Part shown: piece by piece, positions 1-6,051 of the stretch
Layout of the letters: each line of letters begins with the position of its first letter
Numbering within the stretch: the first letter of the stretch is position 1
Source of the DNA: an uncultured Candidatus Saccharibacteria bacterium
Lineage (GTDB): Bacteria; Patescibacteriota; Saccharimonadia; Saccharimonadales; UBA4665
Length of the DNA stretch: 7,507 nucleotides
Assembly: GCA_903836325.1 (NCBI GenBank)
Contig: CAILQE010000062.1
Location: 1-7,507 of the forward strand
Direction of reading: 5' to 3'
Notes under the pieces: generated by a model
The model's database searches: none
The model's input: the letters and a program-made list of their open reading frames with translations, nothing else
Told to the model about the DNA's origin: nothing
Program-made: the position numbers and the translations under genes

Positions 1-404
1 CTACTGTTTCAGGAGGAGGATCTGCGTCAGCGTTAAGTAGTGCAAATACTTGGGGATATAGTGCATATCCTGATCCTTATTCACTGAGTTCTACTAACGG
101 AGTTAAATTTGGTAGCACAGTAAATGCTTCTACCAACTATCCTTCCGGAGTTACATTGGGAACATTATCTGGAGGTCTTCAAACCACTGCCACTACTGGC
201 ACATCTTCGTGTGGAACCTCTAGCTTAACGGGTTCTCCTACTTTTGCTGGAATACCACTTTATTCCGCACCGCAAGTCATTAACTACTCCGCAAGTCAGG
301 TTGCTACAACGTATTCAACTGTTTTTTATGGTATTTACGCTAACACTGCCAAACCTTCCGGAGCTTATACGACTACGGTGGTTTATACTATTGTGACAAC
401 ATAA
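1..404 (+). CDS. Exported Ser/Thr-rich surface protein, paralogue 1 (5' end missing)
   Basis: The reading frame is open from base 3 to a TAA at 402-404, giving the last 133 residues of a protein whose start and presumed signal peptide lie outside the window. A TTG at 156 is only an internal leucine codon. The visible part is rich in Ser, Thr, Gly and Tyr and poor in charge. It carries NTWGYSAYP, FAGIPLY and a C-terminal block FYGIYANTAKPSGAYTTTVV ending VYTIVTT. The same three landmarks, in the same order, occur in the products at 404-1021 and 1511-2161, so the three are paralogues. One cysteine is visible, in SSCGT. The protein is probably a secreted beta-sandwich; its function is unknown. 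The stop overlaps the next start (TAATG), implying co-transcription and translational coupling. Confidence 0.85.
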   Translation, partial: TVSGGGSASALSSANTWGYSAYPDPYSLSSTNGVKFGSTVNASTNYPSGVTLGTLSGGLQTTATTGTSSCGTSSLTGSPTFAGIPLYSAPQVINYSASQVATTYSTVFYGIYANTAKPSGAYTTTVVYTIVTT

Positions 405-1021
405 TGAAGATTAAATTAAATCACGATATTTATTTAGTTGCATCATCTTTTTTGGTGGTTATCTTAACGTTTCTTTTCTTCAAGCCGGTATTCGCTACGG
501 TATCTTCAACGTCCACAGTTATAACAGTTAACGTTAATTCAGTATTATCTATTAACTCGTCGGGATCTGTTACTATCAATGTCACACCTCTACCTAGTGG
601 TGTGCAATCTGCAAATAGCGACAACGTAAGTGTTAGTACTTCAAACACAAATGGATACACTCTTCAGCTAAGTAATGCATCTAGCTCCACGACATCGCTA
701 AGTGACGGTAGTTCGCATTATATTCTTGCGACACCATCCGTTTATACTTCCCCGGGAATATTAAATGCAAATTATTGGGGCTTTTGCTCCACTACTTTAG
801 CGGGATTCGTGTGTCCTAGCGGACCTTTAACTAACCAGACAATTAGTAGTAGCTATAATTTTGCTAAAGTTCCAGTACTGGGTAGTCCAGTTTCTTTGAA
901 AGTCACTAATACAACCTCAGCTAATGATGCAACCACAGTCTGGTATGCAGCCAGTTTAGATACTTCTCAGCCATCCGGAAACTATACCGGAGTAGTTATG
1001 TACACGGCAACTCCAAACTAG
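404..1021 (+). CDS. Exported Ser/Thr-rich surface protein, paralogue 2
   Basis: This 205-residue protein has an N-terminal signal peptide: basic start MKIKLNH, hydrophobic core at about residues 10-26, and likely cleavage after VFA (residue 31). The mature part is about 35% Ser plus Thr and has almost no charge. Landmarks are NVSVSTSNTNGYTLQLS (74-90), NYWGFC (123-128), FAKVPV (153-158) and TTVWYAASLDTSQPSGNYTG (177-196), ending YTATPN. These match the products at 1-404 and 1511-2161. Two cysteines (128, 137) could pair after export. There is no C-terminal hydrophobic anchor, sorting motif or lipobox. The ATG overlaps the previous stop by one base and has no ribosome binding site, so translation is probably coupled to the upstream gene. 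The fold is inferred to be an all-beta sandwich. The role is unknown; adhesin or surface-layer subunit is a guess. Confidence 0.85.
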   Translation: MKIKLNHDIYLVASSFLVVILTFLFFKPVFATVSSTSTVITVNVNSVLSINSSGSVTINVTPLPSGVQSANSDNVSVSTSNTNGYTLQLSNASSSTTSLSDGSSHYILATPSVYTSPGILNANYWGFCSTTLAGFVCPSGPLTNQTISSSYNFAKVPVLGSPVSLKVTNTTSANDATTVWYAASLDTSQPSGNYTGVVMYTATPN

Positions 1022-1038
1022 TAAAAAAACATCAAAAA

Positions 1039-1047
1039 TGGTATAAT
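1039..1047 (+). promoter_or_regulatory. Extended -10 promoter before the Ig-like protein gene
   Basis: TGGTATAAT is a perfect TATAAT (1042-1047) preceded by the TGn extension. Only six bases separate it from the ATG at 1054, so transcription should begin at or next to the start codon, giving a leaderless mRNA. The bases about 17 upstream (TAGTAA) do not resemble a -35 box, consistent with an extended -10 type. Confidence 0.7.
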
Positions 1048-1053
1048 ATATCC

Positions 1054-1557
1054 ATGAAGAAGATACTTTTAAAGACATTTTTATTAACAACCCTAGTATT
1101 TCCGATGTTGCTATCTTTAGCTATTTTTAGCATAGGTTATGCCAAAGCAGATACGGCAATTAACGTTAGTGTTTGTCAGATAATGAACACTCCTACAATC
1201 TCCGTGGATAACACCGGCACAAGCCTCAATATTAGTGGAAATTCAGGAGAGCAAACTTTAGTTACTGAACATCTATTTAGAGATAGTAATGAAGTAGCTA
1301 ATTTCAACACCGATATGCAAGGAAACTATTCTATTTCCACAGATTTATTGATTGGATCTCATGACTATATGATTAAGTCTATAGATGGTTGCAATACCAC
1401 TAAAACTTCAGAAACATTAACAGTTTCACATAGTGGCGGGCTAGGTGGTATTATTGAAGTAATAAGGAATACGTTCTTTTCACAAATAAACACAATAAAC
1501 TCACCAATTAATGAAACATCTAAAGTACTTACAAATATGTCAGGCACTACTAGCTAG
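1054..1557 (+). CDS. Exported protein with probable bacterial Ig-like domain
   Basis: This 167-residue protein begins with a clear signal peptide: MKKILLK, a hydrophobic core to about residue 28, and likely cleavage after AKA (residue 32). Residues 46-125 show the spacing of a bacterial Ig-like domain: alternating strands, a DMQGNYSIS turn (87-95), then LLIGSHDYMIKSIDG (98-112) and a closing strand ETLTVS. This resembles repeats of the form 'dG.ysv...l..G.ht..v.a.D'. The call rests on pattern only. Two cysteines (41, 113) flank the domain and could form a disulfide. The tail from residue 127 has no membrane anchor and looks partly helical. It does not share the WGY or PSGxYT motifs of its neighbours, so it is not one of the paralogues. 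Its last 15 codons overlap the next gene in another frame, suggesting coupled expression. Its promoter is at 1039-1047. Function is unknown. Confidence 0.8.
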   Translation: MKKILLKTFLLTTLVFPMLLSLAIFSIGYAKADTAINVSVCQIMNTPTISVDNTGTSLNISGNSGEQTLVTEHLFRDSNEVANFNTDMQGNYSISTDLLIGSHDYMIKSIDGCNTTKTSETLTVSHSGGLGGIIEVIRNTFFSQINTINSPINETSKVLTNMSGTTS

Positions 1558-2161
1558 TTGTCTATTATTAATATTCGTAGTTCCAATAGCTATAAATGCA
1601 GATTCAACATACGGAAGTGGACTCTACGGCGGATGCACATACAGTACTTGTACACTACAAATATCCTCAGGATCCACTGCCTCACTTAATGTTAGTTTTA
1701 CTTCTGGTATTAGCAATGCTTGTGCGATAAACAATGATAATGTTACGGTAACTACAGGTAATTCTACTGGGTATAAGCTTTATCTTATGGGACTTAATTC
1801 ATCTGGATATTTAACTGGTTCCACCAACATTTCATCAACTACATATACGAGAACTACTTCTACGGGGCTACCTTACAACACTTGGGGTTATAGGATAGAC
1901 GACACTTCTAGCTTAGGAACCAATTTTGGAGCAGGACCAACTACAACTTCAACGAATCCAAATGCAGTTAATTTTGCTCAAGTTCCTTATCCATGGACAA
2001 ATACAGCTCCAGTATCAAATATGGACTTAATTGAATCGCCAAGTACGGCACAGACTGGAGGTAAGAGCACTGTGGTCTGGTATGGAATTTGTGCGGATAC
2101 AACCATTCCTTCAGGAGCTTATACAGATACTGTTATATATACAGCAATTACTAATCCGTAA
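1511..2161 (+). CDS. Exported Ser/Thr-rich surface protein, paralogue 3
   Basis: This 216-residue protein starts inside the preceding gene, overlapping it by 47 bases in another frame. That start is preferred because it supplies a complete signal peptide: MKHLKYLQ, hydrophobic core, and likely cleavage after INA (residue 30). Any later start would remove it. The mature protein opens with a Gly/Tyr motif (STYGSGLYGGCTY, 32-44). It then carries the paralogue landmarks: DNVTVTTGNSTGYKLYL (76-92), YNTWGYRID (122-130), FAQVPYPW (155-162) and a C-terminal block STVVWYGICADTTIPSGAYT (186-205) followed by DTVIYTAITNP. Mature cysteines at 42, 47, 71 and 194 could form two disulfides. No anchor is visible. 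Function is unknown. The ending resembles the last strands of spore coat U/Csu pilin-like domains, but that link is unproven. Confidence 0.88.
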   Translation: MKHLKYLQICQALLASCLLLIFVVPIAINADSTYGSGLYGGCTYSTCTLQISSGSTASLNVSFTSGISNACAINNDNVTVTTGNSTGYKLYLMGLNSSGYLTGSTNISSTTYTRTTSTGLPYNTWGYRIDDTSSLGTNFGAGPTTTSTNPNAVNFAQVPYPWTNTAPVSNMDLIESPSTAQTGGKSTVVWYGICADTTIPSGAYTDTVIYTAITNP

Positions 2162-2162
2162 G

Positions 2163-2191
2163 TTGTATTATTTTATATAAATGCATATAAT
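2163..2191 (+). promoter_or_regulatory. Sigma70-type promoter before the small Tat-like protein gene
   Basis: TTGTAT (2163-2168) and TATAAT (2186-2191) are separated by exactly 17 bases, a near-consensus -35/-10 pair lying just after the stop at 2161. The predicted start near 2198 leaves a leader of about 36 very AT-rich bases with no ribosome binding site. A weaker TATAAA at 2219-2224, nine bases before the ATG, could instead give a leaderless transcript. Confidence 0.55.
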
Positions 2192-2233
2192 CTAAGCATA
2201 AACAATAAGTATTAAAAATATAAAAAATATAAA

Positions 2234-2434
2234 ATGAACGAAACTAAAAATAAAGCAGCATCATTTTTGGATAAGGAAATGACAAGGAAAGAATTCCTTG
2301 GCTTTATGGGTATGGCATTTCTAGGTGTGATTGGCGTAGGATCAGTGCTAACTCTCCTGAATAAGGGAAATTCAAGTTCAGGATCTGATTTATCTTTTGG
2401 AGCAGGATCGTACGGCGGAGTAATTAAACAATAG
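2234..2434 (+). CDS. Small protein with Tat-like signal and Gly/Tyr-rich tail
   Basis: This 66-residue protein has three parts. Residues 1-20 form a charged start leading into MTRKEFLG (16-23). A single hydrophobic segment spans about 21-42. The short tail is NSSSGSDLSFGAGSYGGVIK (46-65). TRKEFL resembles the twin-arginine motif (S/T-R-R-x-F-L) with Lys in place of the second Arg, and proteins of this size and layout are often annotated simply as 'twin-arginine translocation signal domain-containing'. No cofactor-binding domain follows, so it may stay as a one-helix membrane peptide. Met16 (2279) is an alternative start, but codon 1 is preferred because the frame opens near it and a promoter lies upstream. 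The AGSYGG tail echoes SGLYGG at the mature N terminus of the protein at 1511-2161, hinting at a link to the surface locus. Function is unknown. Confidence 0.75.
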   Translation: MNETKNKAASFLDKEMTRKEFLGFMGMAFLGVIGVGSVLTLLNKGNSSSGSDLSFGAGSYGGVIKQ

Positions 2435-2481
2435 GTGATTGTAGTAAAATTATCCTTCTATCAATTAGGGGCAAAATTTAA

Positions 2482-2489
2482 GGTATAAT
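2482..2489 (+). promoter_or_regulatory. -10 promoter box before ftsH
   Basis: GGTATAAT contains a perfect TATAAT (2484-2489), nine bases before the ATG at 2499. Transcription would start at or a base or two before the ATG, so the ftsH mRNA is probably leaderless. This supports codon 1 over in-frame Met8 or Met18. No good -35 is seen about 17 bases upstream. Confidence 0.65.
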
Positions 2490-2498
2490 ATTTCCTAT

Positions 2499-4361
2499 AT
2501 GGATAAAAAAAGAAATTCGATGAGCGGTAAACCTAATAAAAATGCAGCCATGAAAAATCTAGGCTTTATTTCTCTTATAATAATATTCGGACTAATTCTA
2601 CTTGCTGCAACAAATCAAAATACTAAACTTCAAACAATTCCAATAACTACAGCAATTAGAAGTGCTAACAATGGAGACTACTCAACTCTTAAGGTGACTG
2701 GCAACGAAGTGCTAATCACTAAAAAGGGAGATAATACGCCAACTCTTAAAACTTACGTAGAACCTAATGCGACACTTAAAGTAGAAGGACTAGATTACAC
2801 TAAGGTTCAAGTAAACGCAGTTGCTGCATCCAACGGCTCATCTACATGGGTAAGTATCCTTATTACAATAGGCCCTGTAGTTGTAATAGGTTTAATTCTT
2901 TATGTAATGATGAAGAGTGCTCAAGGGCAAGGTAACCAAGCTCTAAGCTTTGGAAAGAGCCGAGCAAGATTATACGGAAATGAAAAAGATAAAGTTAGCT
3001 TTAAAGATGTCGCTGGCAGCAATGAAGCCAAGCAGGATCTAGAAGAAGTTGTTGAATTCTTAAAATTCCCAAAGAAGTTTTCTTCTCTAGGAGCAAAAGT
3101 TCCTAAAGGCGTATTGCTTGTGGGTCCTCCAGGAACAGGTAAAACTATGCTATCTAGAGCTGTAGCAGGAGAAGCTAATGTTCCTTTCTTCTCTATTTCT
3201 GGTTCTGAATTCGTAGAAATGTTCGTAGGAGTTGGTGCTTCAAGAGTTAGAGATTTATTCGCTAAAGCTAAGAAGAATTCACCTTGTATTATTTTTATAG
3301 ATGAAATTGATGCAGTAGGTAGAAGAAGAGGAAGTGGTATGGGTGGTGGTCACGACGAAAGAGAACAAACACTTAACCAGATACTTGTTGAAATGGATGG
3401 TTTCGAACAGGGACAAAACGTAATCGTACTTGCTGCTACTAACAGAGCTGATGTACTTGACCCAGCCTTACTTCGACCAGGAAGATTCGACAGAAGAGTA
3501 AACATTGATTTACCAGATAGAAACGATCGATTCGCAATTCTAAAAGTTCATTTTGCTAAAAAACCTACTTCTAAGAATATAGACCTAGACGCATTAGCTG
3601 CTAAAAGTGCAGGATCATCTGGTGCTGATTTAGCCAATATTGCTAACGAAGCCGCAATTATTGCTGCAAAAGCAAACCGAAACGAAATTAATAACGATGA
3701 CGTTACTTCAGCATTTGAAAAAGTAGCAATTGGACCTGAGCGAAAGAGTAAAGTAATGACTCAGAAAGACAAGGAAGTTACAGCTTATCATGAGGCTGGA
3801 CACGCTCTTGTTGGTCACGTACTTCCAGACAGTGACCCAGTTCACAAAGTTACAATTATTCCACGTGGTGGAACAGGAGGAGTTACATGGTTTATCCCAC
3901 CTGAAGATAGAGTGTATGCATCATTGGTTCAATTCAAAGACATACTTGCTAGAGGCATGGGTGGACGTATCGCAGAGGAGATAATACTAGGAAGAGATAA
4001 GATTACTACTGGAGCTGGATCTGACCTACAGAACGCTGCAGAACTGGCTAGAGACATGATAGTTAATCAAGGAATGGGTGATAAACTTAGAAACCAGGTC
4101 TTTAAGACTGATGACGGCATGATGATAGACAGATTAGTTCACGAAAGAGACTATTCTGATGAAACAGCAAAAATCATTGACGATGAGGTGGAAGAATTAA
4201 TTAAACAAGCTTCAATTAGAGCTGAAGTAATAATTAAAGCTAACCTTAAATATCTCGAAGCTCTTAAAGAAAAGTTATTAGAAAAAGAAACCATAGACGC
4301 TAAAGATGTAGACGAAATCTTGAAGGGTTCTAAAATGCCCGAAAAAGCTAAATTATATTAA
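2499..4361 (+). CDS. ftsH: ATP-dependent zinc metalloprotease FtsH
   Basis: This is a complete, typical-length FtsH of 620 residues: a membrane-anchored hexameric AAA+ protease that extracts and degrades misassembled membrane proteins and some regulators. Transmembrane helix 1 lies at about 21-38, an extracytoplasmic domain at about 39-115, and helix 2 at about 117-137. The AAA module has Walker A GPPGTGKT (209-216), pore loop MFVGVG (241-246), Walker B IIFIDEID (264-271) and a second region of homology with arginine fingers R326 and R329 in LRPGRFDRR. The peptidase has the zinc motif HEAGH (431-435) and the expected third ligand D509 in TTGAGSDLQNA. All catalytic residues are present, so it should be active. 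The start at Met1 agrees with the adjacent -10 box. It sits between the small Tat-like gene and murJ, with its own promoter. It could help quality control of the exported proteins upstream, though proximity is the only hint. Confidence 0.98.
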   Translation: MDKKRNSMSGKPNKNAAMKNLGFISLIIIFGLILLAATNQNTKLQTIPITTAIRSANNGDYSTLKVTGNEVLITKKGDNTPTLKTYVEPNATLKVEGLDYTKVQVNAVAASNGSSTWVSILITIGPVVVIGLILYVMMKSAQGQGNQALSFGKSRARLYGNEKDKVSFKDVAGSNEAKQDLEEVVEFLKFPKKFSSLGAKVPKGVLLVGPPGTGKTMLSRAVAGEANVPFFSISGSEFVEMFVGVGASRVRDLFAKAKKNSPCIIFIDEIDAVGRRRGSGMGGGHDEREQTLNQILVEMDGFEQGQNVIVLAATNRADVLDPALLRPGRFDRRVNIDLPDRNDRFAILKVHFAKKPTSKNIDLDALAAKSAGSSGADLANIANEAAIIAAKANRNEINNDDVTSAFEKVAIGPERKSKVMTQKDKEVTAYHEAGHALVGHVLPDSDPVHKVTIIPRGGTGGVTWFIPPEDRVYASLVQFKDILARGMGGRIAEEIILGRDKITTGAGSDLQNAAELARDMIVNQGMGDKLRNQVFKTDDGMMIDRLVHERDYSDETAKIIDDEVEELIKQASIRAEVIIKANLKYLEALKEKLLEKETIDAKDVDEILKGSKMPEKAKLY

Positions 4362-4371
4362 AAAAAGTATC

Positions 4372-4400
4372 TGTTAAATTAATTAGTACTCTTTTATAAT
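4372..4400 (+). promoter_or_regulatory. Promoter before murJ
   Basis: A perfect TATAAT (4395-4400) lies in the 54-base gap after ftsH. A weak candidate -35, TGTTAA (4372-4377), stands 17 bases upstream of it. The predicted start near 4407 gives a leader of only about nine bases before the ATG at 4416, with no ribosome binding site. Confidence 0.55.
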
Positions 4401-4415
4401 ATTAGTAATTGTTTT

Positions 4416-6017
4416 ATGGAAAATAATAAAAATGAACAAGTAAAACCAAAAAGAGTAAGCATCGCAAACGCTGCTTTTTTACTAATGGGTGCAACTTTCA
4501 TAGGACAAATTTTAGGTTTTCTTCGAACTAAATTAGTAAATGCTAACTTTCCAATAACAGGACCGCATGGAACAGATGCCTATTTCGCAGCATTTAACGT
4601 TCCAGATTTCTTCTTCTTTACTTTATCTGCAGGTGTGATTGGTGTTTCAGTGATGCCAATATTGGCTGATCGAATAACAAGTGTCGGAATAGGGTATATG
4701 TGGAAGCTAGTAAGCTCCCTATTAAATTTTCTGTCACTGATTATGTTGTTCGTGGCTATAGTTATTATAATATTCGCCGATCAACTAATTAGATACGTTG
4801 TTGCTCCTAATCTATCCCCTACGGAAGTCCATACGGCAGCTACAATAATGCGTCTGCTGGCATTCAACCCGTTACTATTTACTGTTTCTGGACTGCTTAC
4901 TGCAGCTCAACAAACTATGGGCAGATTTTTCTTTTATGCTATTACACCAATCGTTTATAACGCATCAATAATTGTCAGTATATTTATATTTAGATTCAAT
5001 ATCGGACTGGTCGGACTGGGTATAGGTGCATTAGTAGGCGCAATACTTCAGCTATTAATCGTTTGTCTGGGGCTTCTTAAAAGCGATTTTTCTTGGACTC
5101 CTAAAATTATGTATAGAGCCAAAGACTTTAGGGCGGTACTTCGAAATCTTCCACCAAGGTCTCTAGATCAAGGAATGGATCAAGTTGAAGGTATAGTAGA
5201 AACAAATATAGCTTCAGGAATCAGTAGTGGAGCAATATCCTACTACAACAACGCATATATTCTTAGTACTGCTCCAATTTTACTACTTGGTACTGCCATA
5301 TCTACCGCAGCATTCCCTAGATTAAATAGAAAATTATCTGAAGGAAAACCAGAAGAATTTAGATCAGATTTTAGGAAAATTCTAACAGTATTAATTTGGA
5401 TTAGTGCACCCGTAATTGTGATCTGCTATTTTGCTAGAGGCTATCTTGCTAGATTAATTTTCTCTAGAGGCAATGAACAGATATCTTTAATATTTGGTTT
5501 CCTATGTTTTGCAATATTTTTTAGAATAGTTTATTCCATGATTTCAAGATGGTTCTATTCACACAAAGATACTAAAACCCCTTTATTTGTTTCTATATTT
5601 ACAATTGGCCTAAATATAATCTTGGCCTTTAATCTATCTAGGCCGGGGGCATATGGTCTAGCAGGTCTTGCCATAGCGCAGTCTATAGTCGCTGCTTCAG
5701 AAGTAATAATATTAACTATTATTATGGCCATGAGAGACCGAGAGATTTTCGATGTAAAATTCTTTAAGGGTATGTTGAAAATAATTTCAGTTACAGGATT
5801 TAATATTGTTGCTGGCTTTATTATGATATCCGCTTTTCCGCTACTTACTAAAGATAAAGGTTTCTTCCAGCTAGGATTAAAATTCAGTTTAATTACATTT
5901 GTTGTCTTCACAGTTCATTTATTGATATCTAGAGCTTTAGAGCTTGAAGAGGCTGCTCCAGTTTTCCAAAGGCTTAAGAAAATAGTCATTAGACCCATAA
6001 GAATTGAAGAGCTCTAG
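4416..6017 (+). CDS. murJ: MurJ-family lipid II flippase homologue (MVF/MATE-like)
   Basis: This 533-residue polytopic membrane protein has about 14 hydrophobic segments, at roughly 16-36, 64-84, 97-119, 145-166, 171-193, 196-221, 241-262, 283-303, 322-340, 355-378, 389-407, 412-437, 452-474 and 486-506. MurJ moves lipid II across the cytoplasmic membrane for peptidoglycan synthesis. Family signatures are GQILGFLRT (30-38), GTDAYFAAFNVPDF (52-65) and GTAISTAAFPRLNR (292-305). By hand alignment, R37 and D54 match E. coli R24 and D39. However, E. coli R18, R52 and R270, required there for function, correspond to Q31, F67 and I282. The family call is secure; the exact substrate is less so, and another undecaprenyl-linked glycan is possible. 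The last residues (KKIVIRPIRIEEL) form a short basic then acidic tail. It has its own short-leader promoter and sits 54 bases after ftsH and 34 before lepA. Confidence 0.9.
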   Translation: MENNKNEQVKPKRVSIANAAFLLMGATFIGQILGFLRTKLVNANFPITGPHGTDAYFAAFNVPDFFFFTLSAGVIGVSVMPILADRITSVGIGYMWKLVSSLLNFLSLIMLFVAIVIIIFADQLIRYVVAPNLSPTEVHTAATIMRLLAFNPLLFTVSGLLTAAQQTMGRFFFYAITPIVYNASIIVSIFIFRFNIGLVGLGIGALVGAILQLLIVCLGLLKSDFSWTPKIMYRAKDFRAVLRNLPPRSLDQGMDQVEGIVETNIASGISSGAISYYNNAYILSTAPILLLGTAISTAAFPRLNRKLSEGKPEEFRSDFRKILTVLIWISAPVIVICYFARGYLARLIFSRGNEQISLIFGFLCFAIFFRIVYSMISRWFYSHKDTKTPLFVSIFTIGLNIILAFNLSRPGAYGLAGLAIAQSIVAASEVIILTIIMAMRDREIFDVKFFKGMLKIISVTGFNIVAGFIMISAFPLLTKDKGFFQLGLKFSLITFVVFTVHLLISRALELEEAAPVFQRLKKIVIRPIRIEEL

Positions 6018-6034
6018 TCCACCCCTGTTAAATC

Positions 6035-6043
6035 TGGTATAAT
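6035..6043 (+). promoter_or_regulatory. Extended -10 promoter before lepA
   Basis: TGGTATAAT has the same nine bases as the box at 1039-1047: a TGn extension plus a perfect TATAAT (6038-6043). It ends eight bases before the ATG at 6052, so the transcript should start at or next to the start codon. No convincing -35 is present. Confidence 0.7.
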
Positions 6044-6051
6044 ATAAAAAG

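Noticed and set aside
156..158. TTG as the start of the first gene
   Set aside because: The frame continues open to the window edge, and the upstream residues include the family's NTWGY motif, so this is an internal codon.
430..660. Minus-strand open frame inside the paralogue 2 gene
   Set aside because: It lies fully opposite a gene with a clear signal peptide and family motifs, and its product shows no domain.
989..1014. GGAGT...ACTCC inverted repeat as a terminator
   Set aside because: The stem is five base pairs with a 16-base loop inside the coding sequence, and no T-tract follows.
3790..3984. Second-frame open stretch inside ftsH
   Set aside because: It covers the conserved protease region starting at HEAGH, and has no independent promoter or recognisable protein.
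2499..4361. FtsH as an inactive (FtsHi-like) variant
   Set aside because: Walker A, Walker B, arginine fingers, HEAGH and the third zinc ligand are all intact.
4361..4394. AAAAAGTA...TACTCTTTT after ftsH as a weak terminator
   Set aside because: The pairing is AT-only with a bulge and overlaps the murJ promoter; it is too weak to call.
5555..5911. 118-codon minus-strand open frame inside murJ
   Set aside because: It is the mirror of hydrophobic MurJ segments; there is no start signal and no domain.
4371..6033. CTGTTAAAT present before both murJ (4371-4379) and lepA (6025-6033) as a shared operator
   Set aside because: It sits at different distances from the two -10 boxes and is AT-rich, so chance is likely.
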